From NCBI GenBank assembly GCA_030038115.1, contig JASHPM010000369.1, positions 1-34,598 of the forward strand: DNA of 34,598 nucleotides, read 5' to 3'. Origin of the DNA: Acidobacteriaceae bacterium (lineage in GTDB: Bacteria > Acidobacteriota > Terriglobia > Terriglobales > Acidobacteriaceae). A program made the position numbers and the translations under genes. The notes under the pieces are model-generated. The model saw only the letters and a list, made by a program, of their open reading frames with translations. It did no database searches and was not told where the DNA came from. Each line of letters opens with the position of its first letter. The first letter of the stretch is position 1. Shown in pieces: positions 24,101 to 32,780 of the stretch.

Positions 24101-25684
24101 CCCGCGCCGCGCCTGCACGCGCCCCTGCACGCGGTCCCGCAGCAAATACGCCCCGTACCGCCCGCGGCTCGATTCAATCCCCTCCGTCAGCAAACGCAGC
24201 GCCTCGTCAAACTCCTCCCACTGCAAATCCCTGTATGGATGCGCCCGCCGGAACACCTCGAACAGCGTCCGCTCCTCCCACGGCTCGGCCGCGCACGCCG
24301 CCACCATCTGCTGCATCAGCACATCGAACGGCTTCGCCGGAATCTCCAGCCGATCCAGCACACCCGCGCGCATCGCCCGGATCAGTGCGGCCTGCTCCAT
24401 CAGATCGTCGCGCGTCAGCGCAAAGAATCGCCCCTTCGGAATCGCTCCCCGCCAATGCCCCGCGCGCCCCACGCGCTGCATGCCCACCGAGATCGCCCGC
24501 GGCGACTGGATCTGGCACACCAGATCCACCGTCCCAATATCGATGCCCAGTTCCAGCGAGGCGGTTGCGATCAGCACACGAATCTCGCCATTCTTCAGCC
24601 GCCGTTCCGCATTCAGCCGCAGCTTGCGCGACAAGCTCCCGTGGTGGCATGCCACGTTCTCCGCGCCCAGTCGCTCCCCCATCTGGAACGCCAGCCGCTC
24701 CGCCATCGAGCGCGTGTTCACGAACACCAGCGTCGAGCGGTGTTCCAGCGTCAGTTCCGCCAGCCGCGCGTACACGCTCTCCCAGATGGCCATCGTGGCC
24801 ACGGAGCCCAGCTCATCCGTCGGCACTTCGATCGCCAGGTCCAGTTCGCGCCGCTGCCCTGCCTGCACAATCTCGATCTCGTCCCCGCGCGTGCCTCCCA
24901 GAAACTGCGCCACCAGCTCAATGGGGTTTTGTGTCGCCGACAATCCAATACGTAACGGTGGTGGATACTTGAGCAGGCTCGCGCCCACCATCAGCGCATT
25001 CTCGCTGGTCACCAGCGCGTCCAGCCGCTCCAGGCTCAGCGCCAGATGCGATCCGCGCTTGTCATCGGCGATCGCGTGAATCTCATCCACAATCACCGTG
25101 TGCACGCGCCGCAGATGCTCGCGGCTCTTCTGTGCGGTCAGCAGGATGTACAGCGACTCCGGCGTGGTCACCAGAATGTGTGGCGGGGTTTTCAGCATCG
25201 CGCGCCGCTCGGCCGCCGGCGTGTCGCCCGTCCGCACCGCCGCCCGCACCGCCGGGCACAGATACCCGCGCTCCAGGGCCAGCTGCTGAATTTCCCTCAG
25301 CGGCGTTTCCAGATTCTTCTGCACATCGTTCGACAGCGCTTTCAGCGGCGAAACGTACACCACTTCCGTCTCGCAACCCAGCCGCCCCTCCAGCGCCTTC
25401 CGGATCAGTCCATCGATGCAAATCAAAAAAGCCGCCAGCGTCTTGCCCGATCCCGTCGGCGCCGAAATCAGCACTGGCTTCTGGGCGAGAATCATCGGCC
25501 AGCCCTGCTCCTGCGGCTCGGTCGGCGTCCCAAAACGGCGCACGAACCACTCCTGCACCAGGGGGTGCGCCCACTTGAGGCTCTCGGGAACACAAAAATC
25601 CGGAATGGGGTCGGGGTGCGGGGCCGCCGGCACGCCCGCCGCTGGCGCGTTGGGGTCGGAGACTGGGGTCACCGGCGACAACAT
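21098..25684 (-). CDS. lhr: Lhr-type large ATP-dependent helicase
   Basis: A 3'-5' DNA helicase implicated in DNA repair. The 1528 residues match full-length bacterial Lhr (about 1500 in E. coli). Helicase motifs in order are SAPTGSGKTLAAF (Walker A, near residue 75), VYVSPLKAL (Ia), TTPESLY (Ib), VDEIHAIADDKRG (motif II, DEIH), GLSATQNP (III), VFVNTRSMAERLAF (IV), and QRVGRAGHWRG (VI). A long C-terminal half follows; in E. coli Lhr that part includes winged-helix and nucleotide-glycosylase-like regions, here unverified. The ATG at 25684 is clean. Its stop overlaps the DUF5522 gene. It is divergent from the ACP gene with 154 bases between them. Almost every track ORF on the plus strand through here is its shadow. 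Confidence 0.95.
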   Translation of the reverse strand: MLSPVTPVSDPNAPAAGVPAAPHPDPIPDFCVPESLKWAHPLVQEWFVRRFGTPTEPQEQGWPMILAQKPVLISAPTGSGKTLAAFLICIDGLIRKALEGRLGCETEVVYVSPLKALSNDVQKNLETPLREIQQLALERGYLCPAVRAAVRTGDTPAAERRAMLKTPPHILVTTPESLYILLTAQKSREHLRRVHTVIVDEIHAIADDKRGSHLALSLERLDALVTSENALMVGASLLKYPPPLRIGLSATQNPIELVAQFLGGTRGDEIEIVQAGQRRELDLAIEVPTDELGSVATMAIWESVYARLAELTLEHRSTLVFVNTRSMAERLAFQMGERLGAENVACHHGSLSRKLRLNAERRLKNGEIRVLIATASLELGIDIGTVDLVCQIQSPRAISVGMQRVGRAGHWRGAIPKGRFFALTRDDLMEQAALIRAMRAGVLDRLEIPAKPFDVLMQQMVAACAAEPWEERTLFEVFRRAHPYRDLQWEEFDEALRLLTEGIESSRGRYGAYLLRDRVQGRVQARRGARTTAITNGGAIPDTALFPVILQPEGVQIATLDEHFAVDSSPGDVVQLGNASWRIQRIETAGRVLVEDAHGAPPTLPFWFGEAPQRTRELSEFVAELREEIDRRTRDVLPGYVSQAIPEIAEAAAFLKTECGVDDAGAEQLIAYVAAGRAVLGVVPSVTTVVAERFFDEGGGMQLILHAPFGGRINKAWGLSLRKRFCRGFNFELQAAATDNGLNICLAEQHSFPLSDVFHFLTTETVTELLEQASIASPIFKTRWRWDASRSLQLLRFQKGKKVTPQVQRIRSDDLLASVFPQAAACFENIEGDIQIPDHPLVKEVMRDVLEEAMDLEGLKAVLAAMHEGRIRCVAVDTTTPSAFAHELINANPFAFLDDAGLEERRAHAVQMRGVLPDAALGEAGRLSAEAIAEVRQEVWPDIRDEHELHDLLCALVVVPVDVLSWNEACRDWDVFLARLERSGRATTARTQERAYFVAAERAEWVRTLWADVEFSVEMLKTPGEVPENSDIVKKTLQGWLQILGPTTSAGIAERLGLDANAVWQQMVRLESTGTILRGVFEGRPGQESVPDAEIEWCERRILQRIHRRTLSTLRKQIEPVTPAVYMRFLLDWQHLGERRQLSGEQGLLEALRGLEGFEAPAAEWERSILPQRVAGYDPRWLDALCLTGAVGWGRISPHPAFADVSSGGPRRVVPTSMAPVTFFVREEALWMDLCLSQRQIPEVNLTACLSELANRVRSCLAERGAMFAADLIRMLATPGHPSEPTADSPGTPTAEDVHRALWELVAAGLVHADGFDSLRVLIDPRRKRAFAAPGKTKAAGRNASGRWALLADIDEPVQFGKAKRGDDETAGQAAAKRDAQVESACRMLLRRYGVVCRDVLARETTVPPWRELVGMFRRLEARGAVRGGRFVSGFGGEQFALPEAADALRANRTRTLADMPPLTMAAADPMNLVGIVIPGERTASIAGNTVTLPLPPTPQESLVVEMPEMQEPGTFAWKGELEGGAIA

Positions 25685-25838
25685 CCGCCTATTCTACCGC
25701 GAATCTTCGTCTCTTCTTCGCCCCCGCTTCGGAATCCTTCCCAGGGCTCACCGTGGGCGCTCCTCCCGGCTTGATCGGGCCCGCCCAGGCAGGGCATCCT
25801 GAACATGTATCCTCCACATGCAGGCACGGAGTGGGCCC

Positions 25839-26102
25839 ATGAACCCGATAGCCGACGAGTGCATCGCACTCATCGCGAAACAGAAAAGCATTCCTCCGGA
25901 GCGGATCACCCTCGACACCCCTCTCGAGGAGCTGGCTCTCGACTCGCTCGACCGCGTCAGTGTCGCCTTCGACCTCGAAGAGAAATACGACATCGAAATC
26001 CCCGAGGGCAAGCTCGACCAGATCAAAACCGTTCGCGACATGGTCACCGGTATCGAAGAAGCTCTGCGCCAAAAGAGCGCTGCTCCCTTCAAAAGCGCAT
26101 GA
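25839..26102 (+). CDS. Acyl carrier protein
   Basis: The 87-residue acidic protein carries a phosphopantetheine attachment serine, S36, in ELALDSLDRVSVAFDLEEKY, and a helix pattern typical of ACPs that carry acyl chains. The ATG at 25839 has GGAG seven bases upstream; the track ATG at 25818 lacks one. Its stop overlaps the start of the next gene by four bases (ATGA), so the two are translationally coupled. The second-helix sequence and short acidic loop resemble fatty-acid ACP, but it is distinct from the housekeeping acpP, which normally sits with fabF/fabD. It may serve a dedicated lipid or polyketide-like product together with its partner ketosynthase. Confidence 0.93.
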   Translation: MNPIADECIALIAKQKSIPPERITLDTPLEELALDSLDRVSVAFDLEEKYDIEIPEGKLDQIKTVRDMVTGIEEALRQKSAAPFKSA

Positions 26103-27310
26103 CGCGCGTGGCCATCACCGGCGTGGGTTGCATCACGCCCATCGGACAGGATTCCGCCAGCTTCGCCGAGAATCTTTTCGCCGGCCGCAACGGGATTCGC
26201 GAGATGCCCGATCCCCCGCCCGGCCTGCACTTCACGCGCACCGCTGCGGTCCAGGATTTCCGCCAGGACGAATGGCTCACCGCCAGCCAGCGCCAGATCG
26301 CCGAGCGCTCGTCCGCATTTGCAATTGCCGCTGCTCGCCAGGCGGTGCGGCAGTCCGGTCTGGTTGCGGCCCATCCCGGCCACTCCGTCGCCGTCATTTT
26401 CGGCTGCTCTACCGGCGGCCGCACCACAGAGGAACACGAGTCGCGGAAGCTCTATACCACCGGCGGCCGCATCCATCCCCTCACTGTGCCGCGCGTCATG
26501 GCCAGCGCCGGCGCCAGCCTCGTCAGCATGGAACACGGCATCACCGGTCCCGCGTTCACCATCACCACCGCATGCGCTTCGGGCACCCACGCCATCGGCA
26601 TCGCATTTCACATGGTGCGCTCCGGAGCGGTACGTGCCGCACTCACCGGCGCTCACGAGGCGCCGCTCACCTACGCCTTTCTCAAGGGATGGGACAGCCT
26701 CCACGTCGTCTCGCCCACCGCGTGCCGCCCCTTTGCCGCCGATCGCGACGGCATGACCCTCGCCGAAGGCTCTGCCGTCTTCGCCATCGAATCGCTCGAT
26801 TCCGCCCTCGCCCGCGGCGCCGAAATTCTAGCCGAAATCGTCGGCTTCGGCATGTCTTCCGATGCCCACCACATCACCCAGCCCACCACCGCCGGACCCG
26901 CCGCAGCCATGCTCCACGCCATCGAGGACGCGCACGCCGCGCCCGCCAATGTTGGCTACGTAAACGCGCACGGCACCGGCACGGACGTGAACGACCGCGT
27001 CGAAGCCGAGGCTCTGGTTCGCATCTTCGGCGATCGCGCACGCACCCTCCCCGTCAGTTCCACCAAAGGACTCCACGGCCACGCCATCGGTGCTTCGGGC
27101 GCCATGGAACTGCTGGCCACGGTGCTCGCCCTCCGAAGCAATCTGCTGCCGGCGAACGCGGGCCTGTCAGAAACGGGCGTCGATCCCGCACTCGGCCTCG
27201 ATCGCGTCCTGCTCGCCAACGAACCCGCCACTCCATCCCTCGCCCTTTCCAGCTCCTTCGCCTTCGGCGGACTCAATGCGGTGCTCGCCCTCCGCCGTTA
27301 CGAAGGCTGA
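26099..27310 (+). CDS. Beta-ketoacyl-ACP synthase (FabF/KAS II type)
   Basis: Condenses acyl chains with malonyl-ACP. The ORF track extends it to 25805, but the ATG at 26099, inside the ACP stop, gives MTRVAITGVGCITPIGQ, the standard family start, and a 403-residue protein of normal length. The catalytic triad is intact: C159 (TTACASGTHAIG), H291 (NAHGTGTDVND) and H328 (GLHGHAIGASG), with K323 just before it. The C-terminus ALSSSFAFGGLNAVLAL is also typical. It pairs with an ACP and no ketoreductase, dehydratase or acyltransferase lies nearby, so it either borrows the general fatty acid enzymes or works in a small dedicated pathway. The chain product cannot be told. Confidence 0.95.
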   Translation: MTRVAITGVGCITPIGQDSASFAENLFAGRNGIREMPDPPPGLHFTRTAAVQDFRQDEWLTASQRQIAERSSAFAIAAARQAVRQSGLVAAHPGHSVAVIFGCSTGGRTTEEHESRKLYTTGGRIHPLTVPRVMASAGASLVSMEHGITGPAFTITTACASGTHAIGIAFHMVRSGAVRAALTGAHEAPLTYAFLKGWDSLHVVSPTACRPFAADRDGMTLAEGSAVFAIESLDSALARGAEILAEIVGFGMSSDAHHITQPTTAGPAAAMLHAIEDAHAAPANVGYVNAHGTGTDVNDRVEAEALVRIFGDRARTLPVSSTKGLHGHAIGASGAMELLATVLALRSNLLPANAGLSETGVDPALGLDRVLLANEPATPSLALSSSFAFGGLNAVLALRRYEG

Positions 27311-27338
27311 CCCCGCCTCTTGCCTGGATCGCCTCGCG

Positions 27339-27344
27339 TATACT
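27339..27344 (+). promoter_or_regulatory. Probable -10 element of the M20 peptidase gene (TATACT)
   Basis: TATACT lies 31 bases before the ATG at 27375. No convincing -35 at 16-18 bases is visible (CTCTTG with 17 is the nearest). The gap to the upstream ketosynthase gene is 64 bases, so both read-through and an own promoter are possible. Confidence 0.4.
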
Positions 27345-27374
27345 GTCCCCCACTTTGTTTCCCCGGGAGAACCT

Positions 27375-28724
27375 ATGATCCGCCTCGTTGCTTCAGGCAC
27401 CGTGTGCTTCGTGCTGGCAGCCGCCTCCGCCGTGGCGCAAAACACCGCCTCCAGCGGCCTTCCCTCTTTCGTGAGTTCCGAAACACCCTCCCTCGTCGAC
27501 ACCTACAAAGATATCCACGAGCATCCGGAGCTCTCGCACTTCGAAGCTCGCACTTCGCATATCCTGGCCGAGGCGCTGCGCCAGGCCGGCTATACCGTCA
27601 CCGAGCGCGTCGGCCGCTATCCCGACGGCTCGCAGGCGTATGGCGTAGTCGGCATTCTGAAAAACGGCTCCGGTCCCACCCTTATGGTTCGCGCCGACAT
27701 GGACGCGCTGCCCATCGTCGAAGAAACCGGCGTCCCCTACGCCAGCCACGTGATCGCGAAGACCAAAGACGGCGTGACCACCGGCGTCATGCACGCCTGC
27801 GGCCACGATGTGCACACCACCGTCATGATCGGCACCGCGCGCGCCATGGTCGCCATGAAGTCGCAGTGGCACGGCACGCTGATGCTCGTCGGCCAGCCCT
27901 CCGAGGAGACCATCGACGGCGCCAAAGCCATGCTCGCCGACCATCTCTACGAGCGCTTCGGCGGCCCCGACCGCATCATCGGCTTGCACGACACCAACGG
28001 CCTCGCTGCCGGCACGGTCGGTGTGCGCAGCGGTCCGTCGGCAGCCAGCTCCACCTCCATCGATGTGGTCATCCGCGGCATCGGCGGCCACGGCGCGTAT
28101 CCCAACGCGGGCCGCGACCCCATCACCCTCGCCGCCCTTTACATCACGCAGATTCAAACCATCGTCAGCCGCGAAGAAGACCCGCAGGATCCCACCGTCG
28201 TCACCGTCGGCCACATCGAAGGCGGCACCAAGCGCAACATCATCCCCGACCAGGTCAGGCTCGAGCTCACCACGCGCTCCTTCTCTGACGAAAGCCGCGA
28301 CACCGTCATCCGTGGCCTGCAGCAAATGGCCGCAGGCATCACTGCCTCCGCCGGTCTGCCACCCGATAAAGCCGCCACCGTCACCGTCCTTGACGACGAG
28401 TCCACACCCGTGCTGTATAACGATCCCGCGCAGACCGTGCTGGTCCGCGCCGAGCTCGTCAAAGCCCTCGGCGCCGACAACGTTTTCGACATTCCCCGCG
28501 CCATGGCCAGCGAGGACGTCGGCGTCTTCGCGCTGCCCAACCACGAAATTCCGTTGACCTACTTCATCCTCGGCGCCATGGACCCCGTAAAGTTCGCCGC
28601 CGCGAAAGCTGCCGGTAAAGAGCTGCCCGGCCCGCACACCAGCAGGTTTCAGCCGCTTCCTGAGCCCACCATCCGCACCGGCGTCACTGCCATGACCAGC
28701 GTCGCGATTTCCCTGCTGCAGTAG
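27375..28724 (+). CDS. Secreted M20 family amidohydrolase / peptidase
   Basis: Removes an acyl or aminoacyl group from an amino acid or small peptide. The 449-residue product starts with a signal peptide ([19 protein letters not shown]) and so is exported. Conserved M20D features are visible: EHPELSHFE, a [10 protein letters not shown] block, [12 protein letters not shown] with zinc ligands, [13 protein letters not shown] with the catalytic glutamates, [13 protein letters not shown] in the dimerisation/lid domain, and a late MASEDVGVF glutamate. These match aminoacylase / hippurate hydrolase-type enzymes. The ATG at 27375 follows GGGAGAA. It sits after the ketosynthase gene and 20 bases before the DUF1905 gene, but functional links are not evident. 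Confidence 0.93.
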   Translation: MIRLVASGTVCFVLAAASAVAQNTASSGLPSFVSSETPSLVDTYKDIHEHPELSHFEARTSHILAEALRQAGYTVTERVGRYPDGSQAYGVVGILKNGSGPTLMVRADMDALPIVEETGVPYASHVIAKTKDGVTTGVMHACGHDVHTTVMIGTARAMVAMKSQWHGTLMLVGQPSEETIDGAKAMLADHLYERFGGPDRIIGLHDTNGLAAGTVGVRSGPSAASSTSIDVVIRGIGGHGAYPNAGRDPITLAALYITQIQTIVSREEDPQDPTVVTVGHIEGGTKRNIIPDQVRLELTTRSFSDESRDTVIRGLQQMAAGITASAGLPPDKAATVTVLDDESTPVLYNDPAQTVLVRAELVKALGADNVFDIPRAMASEDVGVFALPNHEIPLTYFILGAMDPVKFAAAKAAGKELPGPHTSRFQPLPEPTIRTGVTAMTSVAISLLQ

Positions 28725-28744
28725 CCGCTTTTCCCAGCGCTCCC

Positions 28745-29023
28745 ATGAAACTCGACCAATCGTTTACGGCGCGGTTGCAAAAGAGCCCCGCCCGGGGCGG
28801 CTGGACCTTCGTGGTCTGGCCCGGCTCCGCGAAATTCTTTGCAACCCGTGGCCTGGTCAGGGTTCGCGGCAGAATCGACGGCGTCCCATTCCGCAGTTCC
28901 TTCATGGCCCTGGGCGACGGCAGGCACAAACTCCCGGTCAAAGCCGACATCCTCAGAGCCATTGGAAAAGGAGCCGGCGACCGCATCACTGTGGTCCTTG
29001 AGGAACGCATTACCAAAAGCTGA
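28745..29023 (+). CDS. DUF1905 family protein
   Basis: The 92-residue product has the DUF1905 pattern: [19 protein letters not shown] near residue 18, [42 protein letters not shown], ending VVLEERI. It is predicted to be a small beta-barrel. The function is unknown; in some bacteria the domain is joined to a YdeI/OmpD-associated domain. Here it is free-standing, with no C-terminal partner. The ATG at 28745 is 20 bases after the M20 stop, so it is probably cotranscribed; no strong ribosome site precedes it. Confidence 0.85.
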   Translation: MKLDQSFTARLQKSPARGGWTFVVWPGSAKFFATRGLVRVRGRIDGVPFRSSFMALGDGRHKLPVKADILRAIGKGAGDRITVVLEERITKS

Positions 29024-29044
29024 AGCCCGCCCGCAAATTTCTCG

Positions 29045-29073
29045 TTGCACAACCCCTGGTGCATGCGTATACT
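29045..29073 (+). promoter_or_regulatory. Predicted sigma-70 promoter
   Basis: TTGCAC (29045-29050) and TATACT (29068-29073) are separated by exactly 17 bases. The start would be near 29080, giving a short leader with AAGGAGGTGCT just before the ATG at 29105. It is the clearest promoter in the window and shows that the track start at 29045 is wrong. Confidence 0.75.
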
Positions 29074-29104
29074 CCCCGCGTTCCCCCAAAATCAAGGAGG
29101 TGCT

Positions 29105-29533
29105 ATGGGAAAGTTCAATACTGGCCGCTGGATTCTGTGCGGCATCATTGCCGGAATTGTTGGGGATATCGTCGGCTCGCTCGTGGATGGCATGATGTTG
29201 GCGCCCCGCTGGACGACGGAGATGAAGCTGCTGGGGCACTCTGCTTTTGCCTCGACTCAGATCGTCGAGTTCAACGTGGTGGGACTCGCGATCGGCCTGG
29301 TCGCCGTTTGGATTTATGCCGGCATTCGTACTCGCTTCGGCGCCGGACCCAAAACCGCCATCTACGCGGGACTGGTGGTCTGGATTCTCGCGTTTTTGCT
29401 GCCCGACATTTCGTTCATGTACATTCCCCACCTCTTCTCGCATCACCTCACCCTCTACACAACCCTCGGCAACCTGGTTGGCTGTCTGCTCGGTACGCTT
29501 GCGGGCGCTGCGCTCTACAAGGAGGCTGCCTAA
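29105..29533 (+). CDS. Small four-helix membrane protein, function unknown
   Basis: 142 residues with four hydrophobic segments at about 7-28, 50-72, 83-103 and 116-138. The ATG at 29105 has the strongest ribosome site in the window (AAGGAGG, six bases) and a well-formed promoter, which indicates high expression. It resembles the protein at 337-750 in length, helix spacing, the IRTRFGAG loop after the second helix and the terminal ALYKE, so they are probably paralogues. No catalytic motif is present. It is followed, 167 bases on, by another small membrane protein of a stress-associated family. Confidence 0.9.
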   Translation: MGKFNTGRWILCGIIAGIVGDIVGSLVDGMMLAPRWTTEMKLLGHSAFASTQIVEFNVVGLAIGLVAVWIYAGIRTRFGAGPKTAIYAGLVVWILAFLLPDISFMYIPHLFSHHLTLYTTLGNLVGCLLGTLAGAALYKEAA

Positions 29534-29700
29534 GAAAGTCTGGAACCACGGTTGGACGCCGGCCGGAACAGGCTACTGAACGCGGAGAATTCCCCGCGCC
29601 GCGCTCCAGTCAGCTCCAGCGCCCGACCCTCCTTTTCATGACGTGATCCCCCTGCGGTCCCCCGAAACAAATCCAACCAATCAACTCTGTGGAGGAAATC

Positions 29701-29964
29701 ATGGGACATGGCATCATCGCCTGGATCGTCATCGGACTGATCGCCGGCTGGCTCACCGGAAAAATCATGAAGGGTTCGGGCTTCGGTTTCATCATGGATA
29801 TGATCGTCGGCCTGGTCGGCGCGCTCATCGGCGGCTTCATCTCCAGCCACCTCGGCCTCGGCGGAATCGGCTCGCACGGCCTCATCATGAGCATCGTCAT
29901 CGCTGTCATCGGAGCCGTCATTCTCACCTGGGCGGTTCGCCTGGTCACCGGTAGGAAAGGCTAA
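29701..29964 (+). CDS. GlsB/YeaQ/YmgE-type stress membrane protein
   Basis: 87 residues, almost all hydrophobic and Gly-rich: AWIVIGLIAGWLTGKIMKG, then DMIVGLVGALIGGFIS, then IVIAVIGAVILTWAV. This is the pattern of the transglycosylase-associated (GlsB/YeaQ/YmgE) family: short three-helix inner membrane proteins seen in stress regulons, with no proven enzyme activity. The ATG at 29701 has GGAGG with a seven-base spacing; the track start at 29689 is twelve bases upstream at the ribosome site. It follows the four-helix membrane gene and could be cotranscribed with it. No regulator binding site is evident. Confidence 0.92.
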   Translation: MGHGIIAWIVIGLIAGWLTGKIMKGSGFGFIMDMIVGLVGALIGGFISSHLGLGGIGSHGLIMSIVIAVIGAVILTWAVRLVTGRKG

Positions 29965-30208
29965 TTTGTAACCGCCGCCGATTTGTTTTGCAGCTCGCTC
30001 GCGAAACGGAGCTTCGCAGCACCAGCCCCGTCCGGGAGCGTCTCCGCTCTCGCGACGGGTTCCCTTTCCCCGAAACTTCCGGCTCGCCGTCGGCTCAACA
30101 CGCGCGGGCCGCGACTCGGTAAGCGGAAGCTCTCCGGAATTTTCCGGTGTCTCTGGCATAGCTTTCTGTTGGGGGACCCTTTCGCTGCATACTCTTCGCA
30201 ATCCCCCC

Positions 30209-31657
30209 CTACCGCAGCCCCATCAGCCCTCGCACCGATCCAATCAGCTTTTGCGGATCGTACCCCACTCCATCCTTGAACACCGTCTCCACCTTCTCTA
30301 CATCCGCAATGTCCTTCGCGGGATTCCCATCCACCACCACCAGGTCCGCGGCCTTCCCCACCGCAATCGTCCCAAAATGCGCGCCCTCGCCCAAAAACTC
30401 CGCGCCATTCTCCGTCGCAATGTGGATCGCCTCCTCCGGTGTGAAGCCCGCCTCCACCAGCAGCTCCAGGCTCCGCTGATCGCCAAACCCCGGCAGCACC
30501 CCGCCGTAGCCCGTCGGATCGCAGCCCGACATCAGCACCCCGCCCTGCTTCACAAAGTCGCGCTCGAACTGCATTTCCATTTTCAGCAGCCGCGGCCAGA
30601 TCGCGTCCGCCTCGTGCTCCGCGATGCCCGCGCGCGTTGCCGCGTAACTGCCCCACGCATCCGGCAGCAGCGAGGTGCGCACCCGCATCTCCTCGCTCAT
30701 CGGCGGCCGATTCGGCACGAAGCTCTCAAAAATCGCCAGCGTCGACGTCACCGCCACGTGATGCGCGATCAGATCGCGAATCGTCCCCTGAATCTCCGGC
30801 CCCTCCACATCCATCTTCGCCAGCTCCACCTGCGGCGGATGCTGCCCCGGGCACACGCCCGTCTTCTTTTGCGAATAGAACTCCGTGTCCACCGCCAGCC
30901 CGTGCTCCAGGTTGTCGATGCCCAGCGCCGCCGCCTCCTTAAACCCCACCGCGCACAAGTGCCCGGTGATTTTCAGCCCATGCTCATGCGCGTGGTCGAT
31001 CGCTGCTTTCAGCTCCTCCGGCGTGATGTGCATGTACGCCTTGAACGACGTCATCCCCTCCGCCGCCCAGTAGTCCACCAGCCGCGCCGCATCGTCCGGA
31101 CCGGTCAGCGTGTGCAGCTGCGGCCCAATCGCCGGCGAGCCCTCCAGATAGGGACTGGTCAGAAACAGCTTCGGCCCCGGAATCTTTCCCGCATCGATGG
31201 CCTCCTTCACCGAAATATCCGTATACGGTTCCACACTTCCCGCTGTCCGCGCCGCCGTCACCCCACCCGCCAGATAGAGCCGCGGCGCACTGTCCGCCAT
31301 CTCGCCGTACAGCGGCAGCAATCCCGGCCCGCCGTCCGGCAGCGGATAAAACAAATGCTCGTGCATCCCCACCAGGCCCGGGAAAACCGTCTTCCCCGCG
31401 AGGTCGATCACCTTCGCGCCGGTGGGCAGCAGTTGATCCGCAGTCTGCGGCCCAACCGCGGTGATCTTGCCGTGATCGAGGGTCACCATCTGGTTCTCCC
31501 TCGCCGGCGCGCCCGTCCCATCGATCACGCGCACGTTCGTCAGCACCACCACCGGCGCGTCAATCTTCACAAATGGCTGCAGCGTCGCCGGCGCCTGCGC
31601 CCACCCCATCCCCGCCATCCACAACGTCACCGCCGTCGCTGCTGCGTGTCGCATCAT
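30209..31657 (-). CDS. Secreted amidohydrolase-family enzyme
   Basis: A metal-dependent hydrolase of the amidohydrolase superfamily. From the ATG at 31657 (GAGG eight bases upstream; the track start is a TTG two codons before) the 482-residue product has a signal peptide (AAATAVTLWMAGMGWAQA) and the composite-domain start VVLTNVRVIDGTGAP. Metal ligands are visible: HEH in VGMHEHLFYP, a Lys in MTSFKAYMHI, His in KITGHLCAVG and NLEHGLAV, and the Asp in MSGCDPTGYGG. The ending LVVVDGNPAKDIADVEKV is typical of imidazolonepropionase-like and prolidase-like subgroups. The substrate is not predictable. It is divergent from mutM by 97 bases. Confidence 0.92.
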   Translation of the reverse strand: MMRHAAATAVTLWMAGMGWAQAPATLQPFVKIDAPVVVLTNVRVIDGTGAPARENQMVTLDHGKITAVGPQTADQLLPTGAKVIDLAGKTVFPGLVGMHEHLFYPLPDGGPGLLPLYGEMADSAPRLYLAGGVTAARTAGSVEPYTDISVKEAIDAGKIPGPKLFLTSPYLEGSPAIGPQLHTLTGPDDAARLVDYWAAEGMTSFKAYMHITPEELKAAIDHAHEHGLKITGHLCAVGFKEAAALGIDNLEHGLAVDTEFYSQKKTGVCPGQHPPQVELAKMDVEGPEIQGTIRDLIAHHVAVTSTLAIFESFVPNRPPMSEEMRVRTSLLPDAWGSYAATRAGIAEHEADAIWPRLLKMEMQFERDFVKQGGVLMSGCDPTGYGGVLPGFGDQRSLELLVEAGFTPEEAIHIATENGAEFLGEGAHFGTIAVGKAADLVVVDGNPAKDIADVEKVETVFKDGVGYDPQKLIGSVRGLMGLR

Positions 31658-31754
31658 TGTCAATCCTCACGTTTCAAATCGGGGGAAACGAAGCTTCCAA
31701 TATCGGGGCAGATTGCTTCCGCGTCAAGAGCCCACGATCCTCTACACTCAGGCA

Positions 31755-32618
31755 GTGCCCGAACTCCCCGAAGTGGAAACCATCGCCAACGGCGTGGACC
31801 GCCGCCTCCGCGGCGACACTATCGTCTCCGCCTGGTTCAGTACTTATAAGGAGCCCTTCAGGACCCCGCCTGCAGAAATGGCGGAGTCGCTCGCCGGCCT
31901 GCGCATTGCTCGCGTCTACCGCGTCGGCAAGCACATCGTCGTCGACCTCGAGAGAGCTCGCTCTGGCCACCGCCCTTCCTCGCCGAATCGCGAAGCCACT
32001 CCGCCGGACGCGCAGTCCCAGTTGCTGGTCCATCTCGGGATGACCGGCCGCCTGCTCGTCTCCGCCGCCCGGCTCCCCCTCCCGCCGCACACCCATGCTG
32101 TGCTGCATCTCGCTTCCGGCCGCGAGCTGCGCTTCGTCGACCCGCGCCGTTTCGGCCGTCTCGCCCTTCACTCCGTCGACGCCGGCCTCTTCACCGGACC
32201 CGGCCGCGAACCCCTCACCATTTCCACCGATGACTTCGTCGCGCTCTTCCGCGGCCGCAAGCTCTCCATCAAGGCCGCGCTGCTCAACCAGTCGCTGCTC
32301 CACGGCGTGGGCAACATCTACGCCGACGAAAGCCTCTTCCGCGCAAAAATCCGCCCCACCCGTAGGGCCGGCCGTCTCCCCCGCCCCCGGCTGCTGCGCC
32401 TCCGCCAGGCGCTCCAGACCGTTCTGAAATCGGCCATCCGCGCCGGCGGTTCCTCGGTTTCCGACTACGTCGACGCCGACGGTCAAGCCGGCTTCTTCCA
32501 GATCCAGCACCGCGTGTACGCCCGGGAGGGCCAGCCCTGCCTCGTCTGCGGGACGCCCATTCGCCGCATCGTTCTCGCCGGACGCGGAACCCACTTCTGC
32601 CCCCAATGCCAGACCTGA
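31755..32618 (+). CDS. mutM: Formamidopyrimidine-DNA glycosylase
   Basis: Excises 8-oxoguanine and formamidopyrimidines from DNA and nicks the strand. The track ORF begins 14 codons early; the GTG at 31755 yields the required N-terminus (M)PELPEVET, in which the Pro is the catalytic nucleophile and Glu3 the general acid. The 287-residue protein also shows the YRVGKHIVVDL lysine, LVHLGMTGRL, DPRRFGRL, the helix-two-turn-helix region NQSLLHGVGNIYADE, and a terminal zinc finger CLVCG...FCPQCQ. All key residues are present. The GTG start and the lack of a strong ribosome site suggest modest expression. The gene is a single unit followed by a long non-coding interval. Confidence 0.95.
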   Translation: MPELPEVETIANGVDRRLRGDTIVSAWFSTYKEPFRTPPAEMAESLAGLRIARVYRVGKHIVVDLERARSGHRPSSPNREATPPDAQSQLLVHLGMTGRLLVSAARLPLPPHTHAVLHLASGRELRFVDPRRFGRLALHSVDAGLFTGPGREPLTISTDDFVALFRGRKLSIKAALLNQSLLHGVGNIYADESLFRAKIRPTRRAGRLPRPRLLRLRQALQTVLKSAIRAGGSSVSDYVDADGQAGFFQIQHRVYAREGQPCLVCGTPIRRIVLAGRGTHFCPQCQT

Positions 32619-32780
32619 ACTCCAGATCAGGACCAAAACCGTCCCACTTCGGTGTTATGGATTTTCGGACCTGGCGGTCTGGGGTTCTACGGGAATCTGA
32701 AGGAACTCATCCTATCCACTATGTCTAACCTTTTGATTCAATTCGATCAATCAAACGGCCCACAAATTGCTGATCATTTT

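Noticed and set aside
23306-24955. 549-aa plus-strand ORF
   Set aside because: It is antisense to lhr, whose helicase motifs are intact, and shows the Arg/His/Pro bias of a shadow frame.
27393-28637. 414-aa minus-strand ORF
   Set aside because: It is antisense to the M20 peptidase; Gly/Asp/Val-rich shadow pattern with no ribosome site.
30251-31849. 532-aa plus-strand ORF
   Set aside because: It is antisense to the secreted amidohydrolase and runs into mutM; very His/Arg/Leu-rich with no motif.
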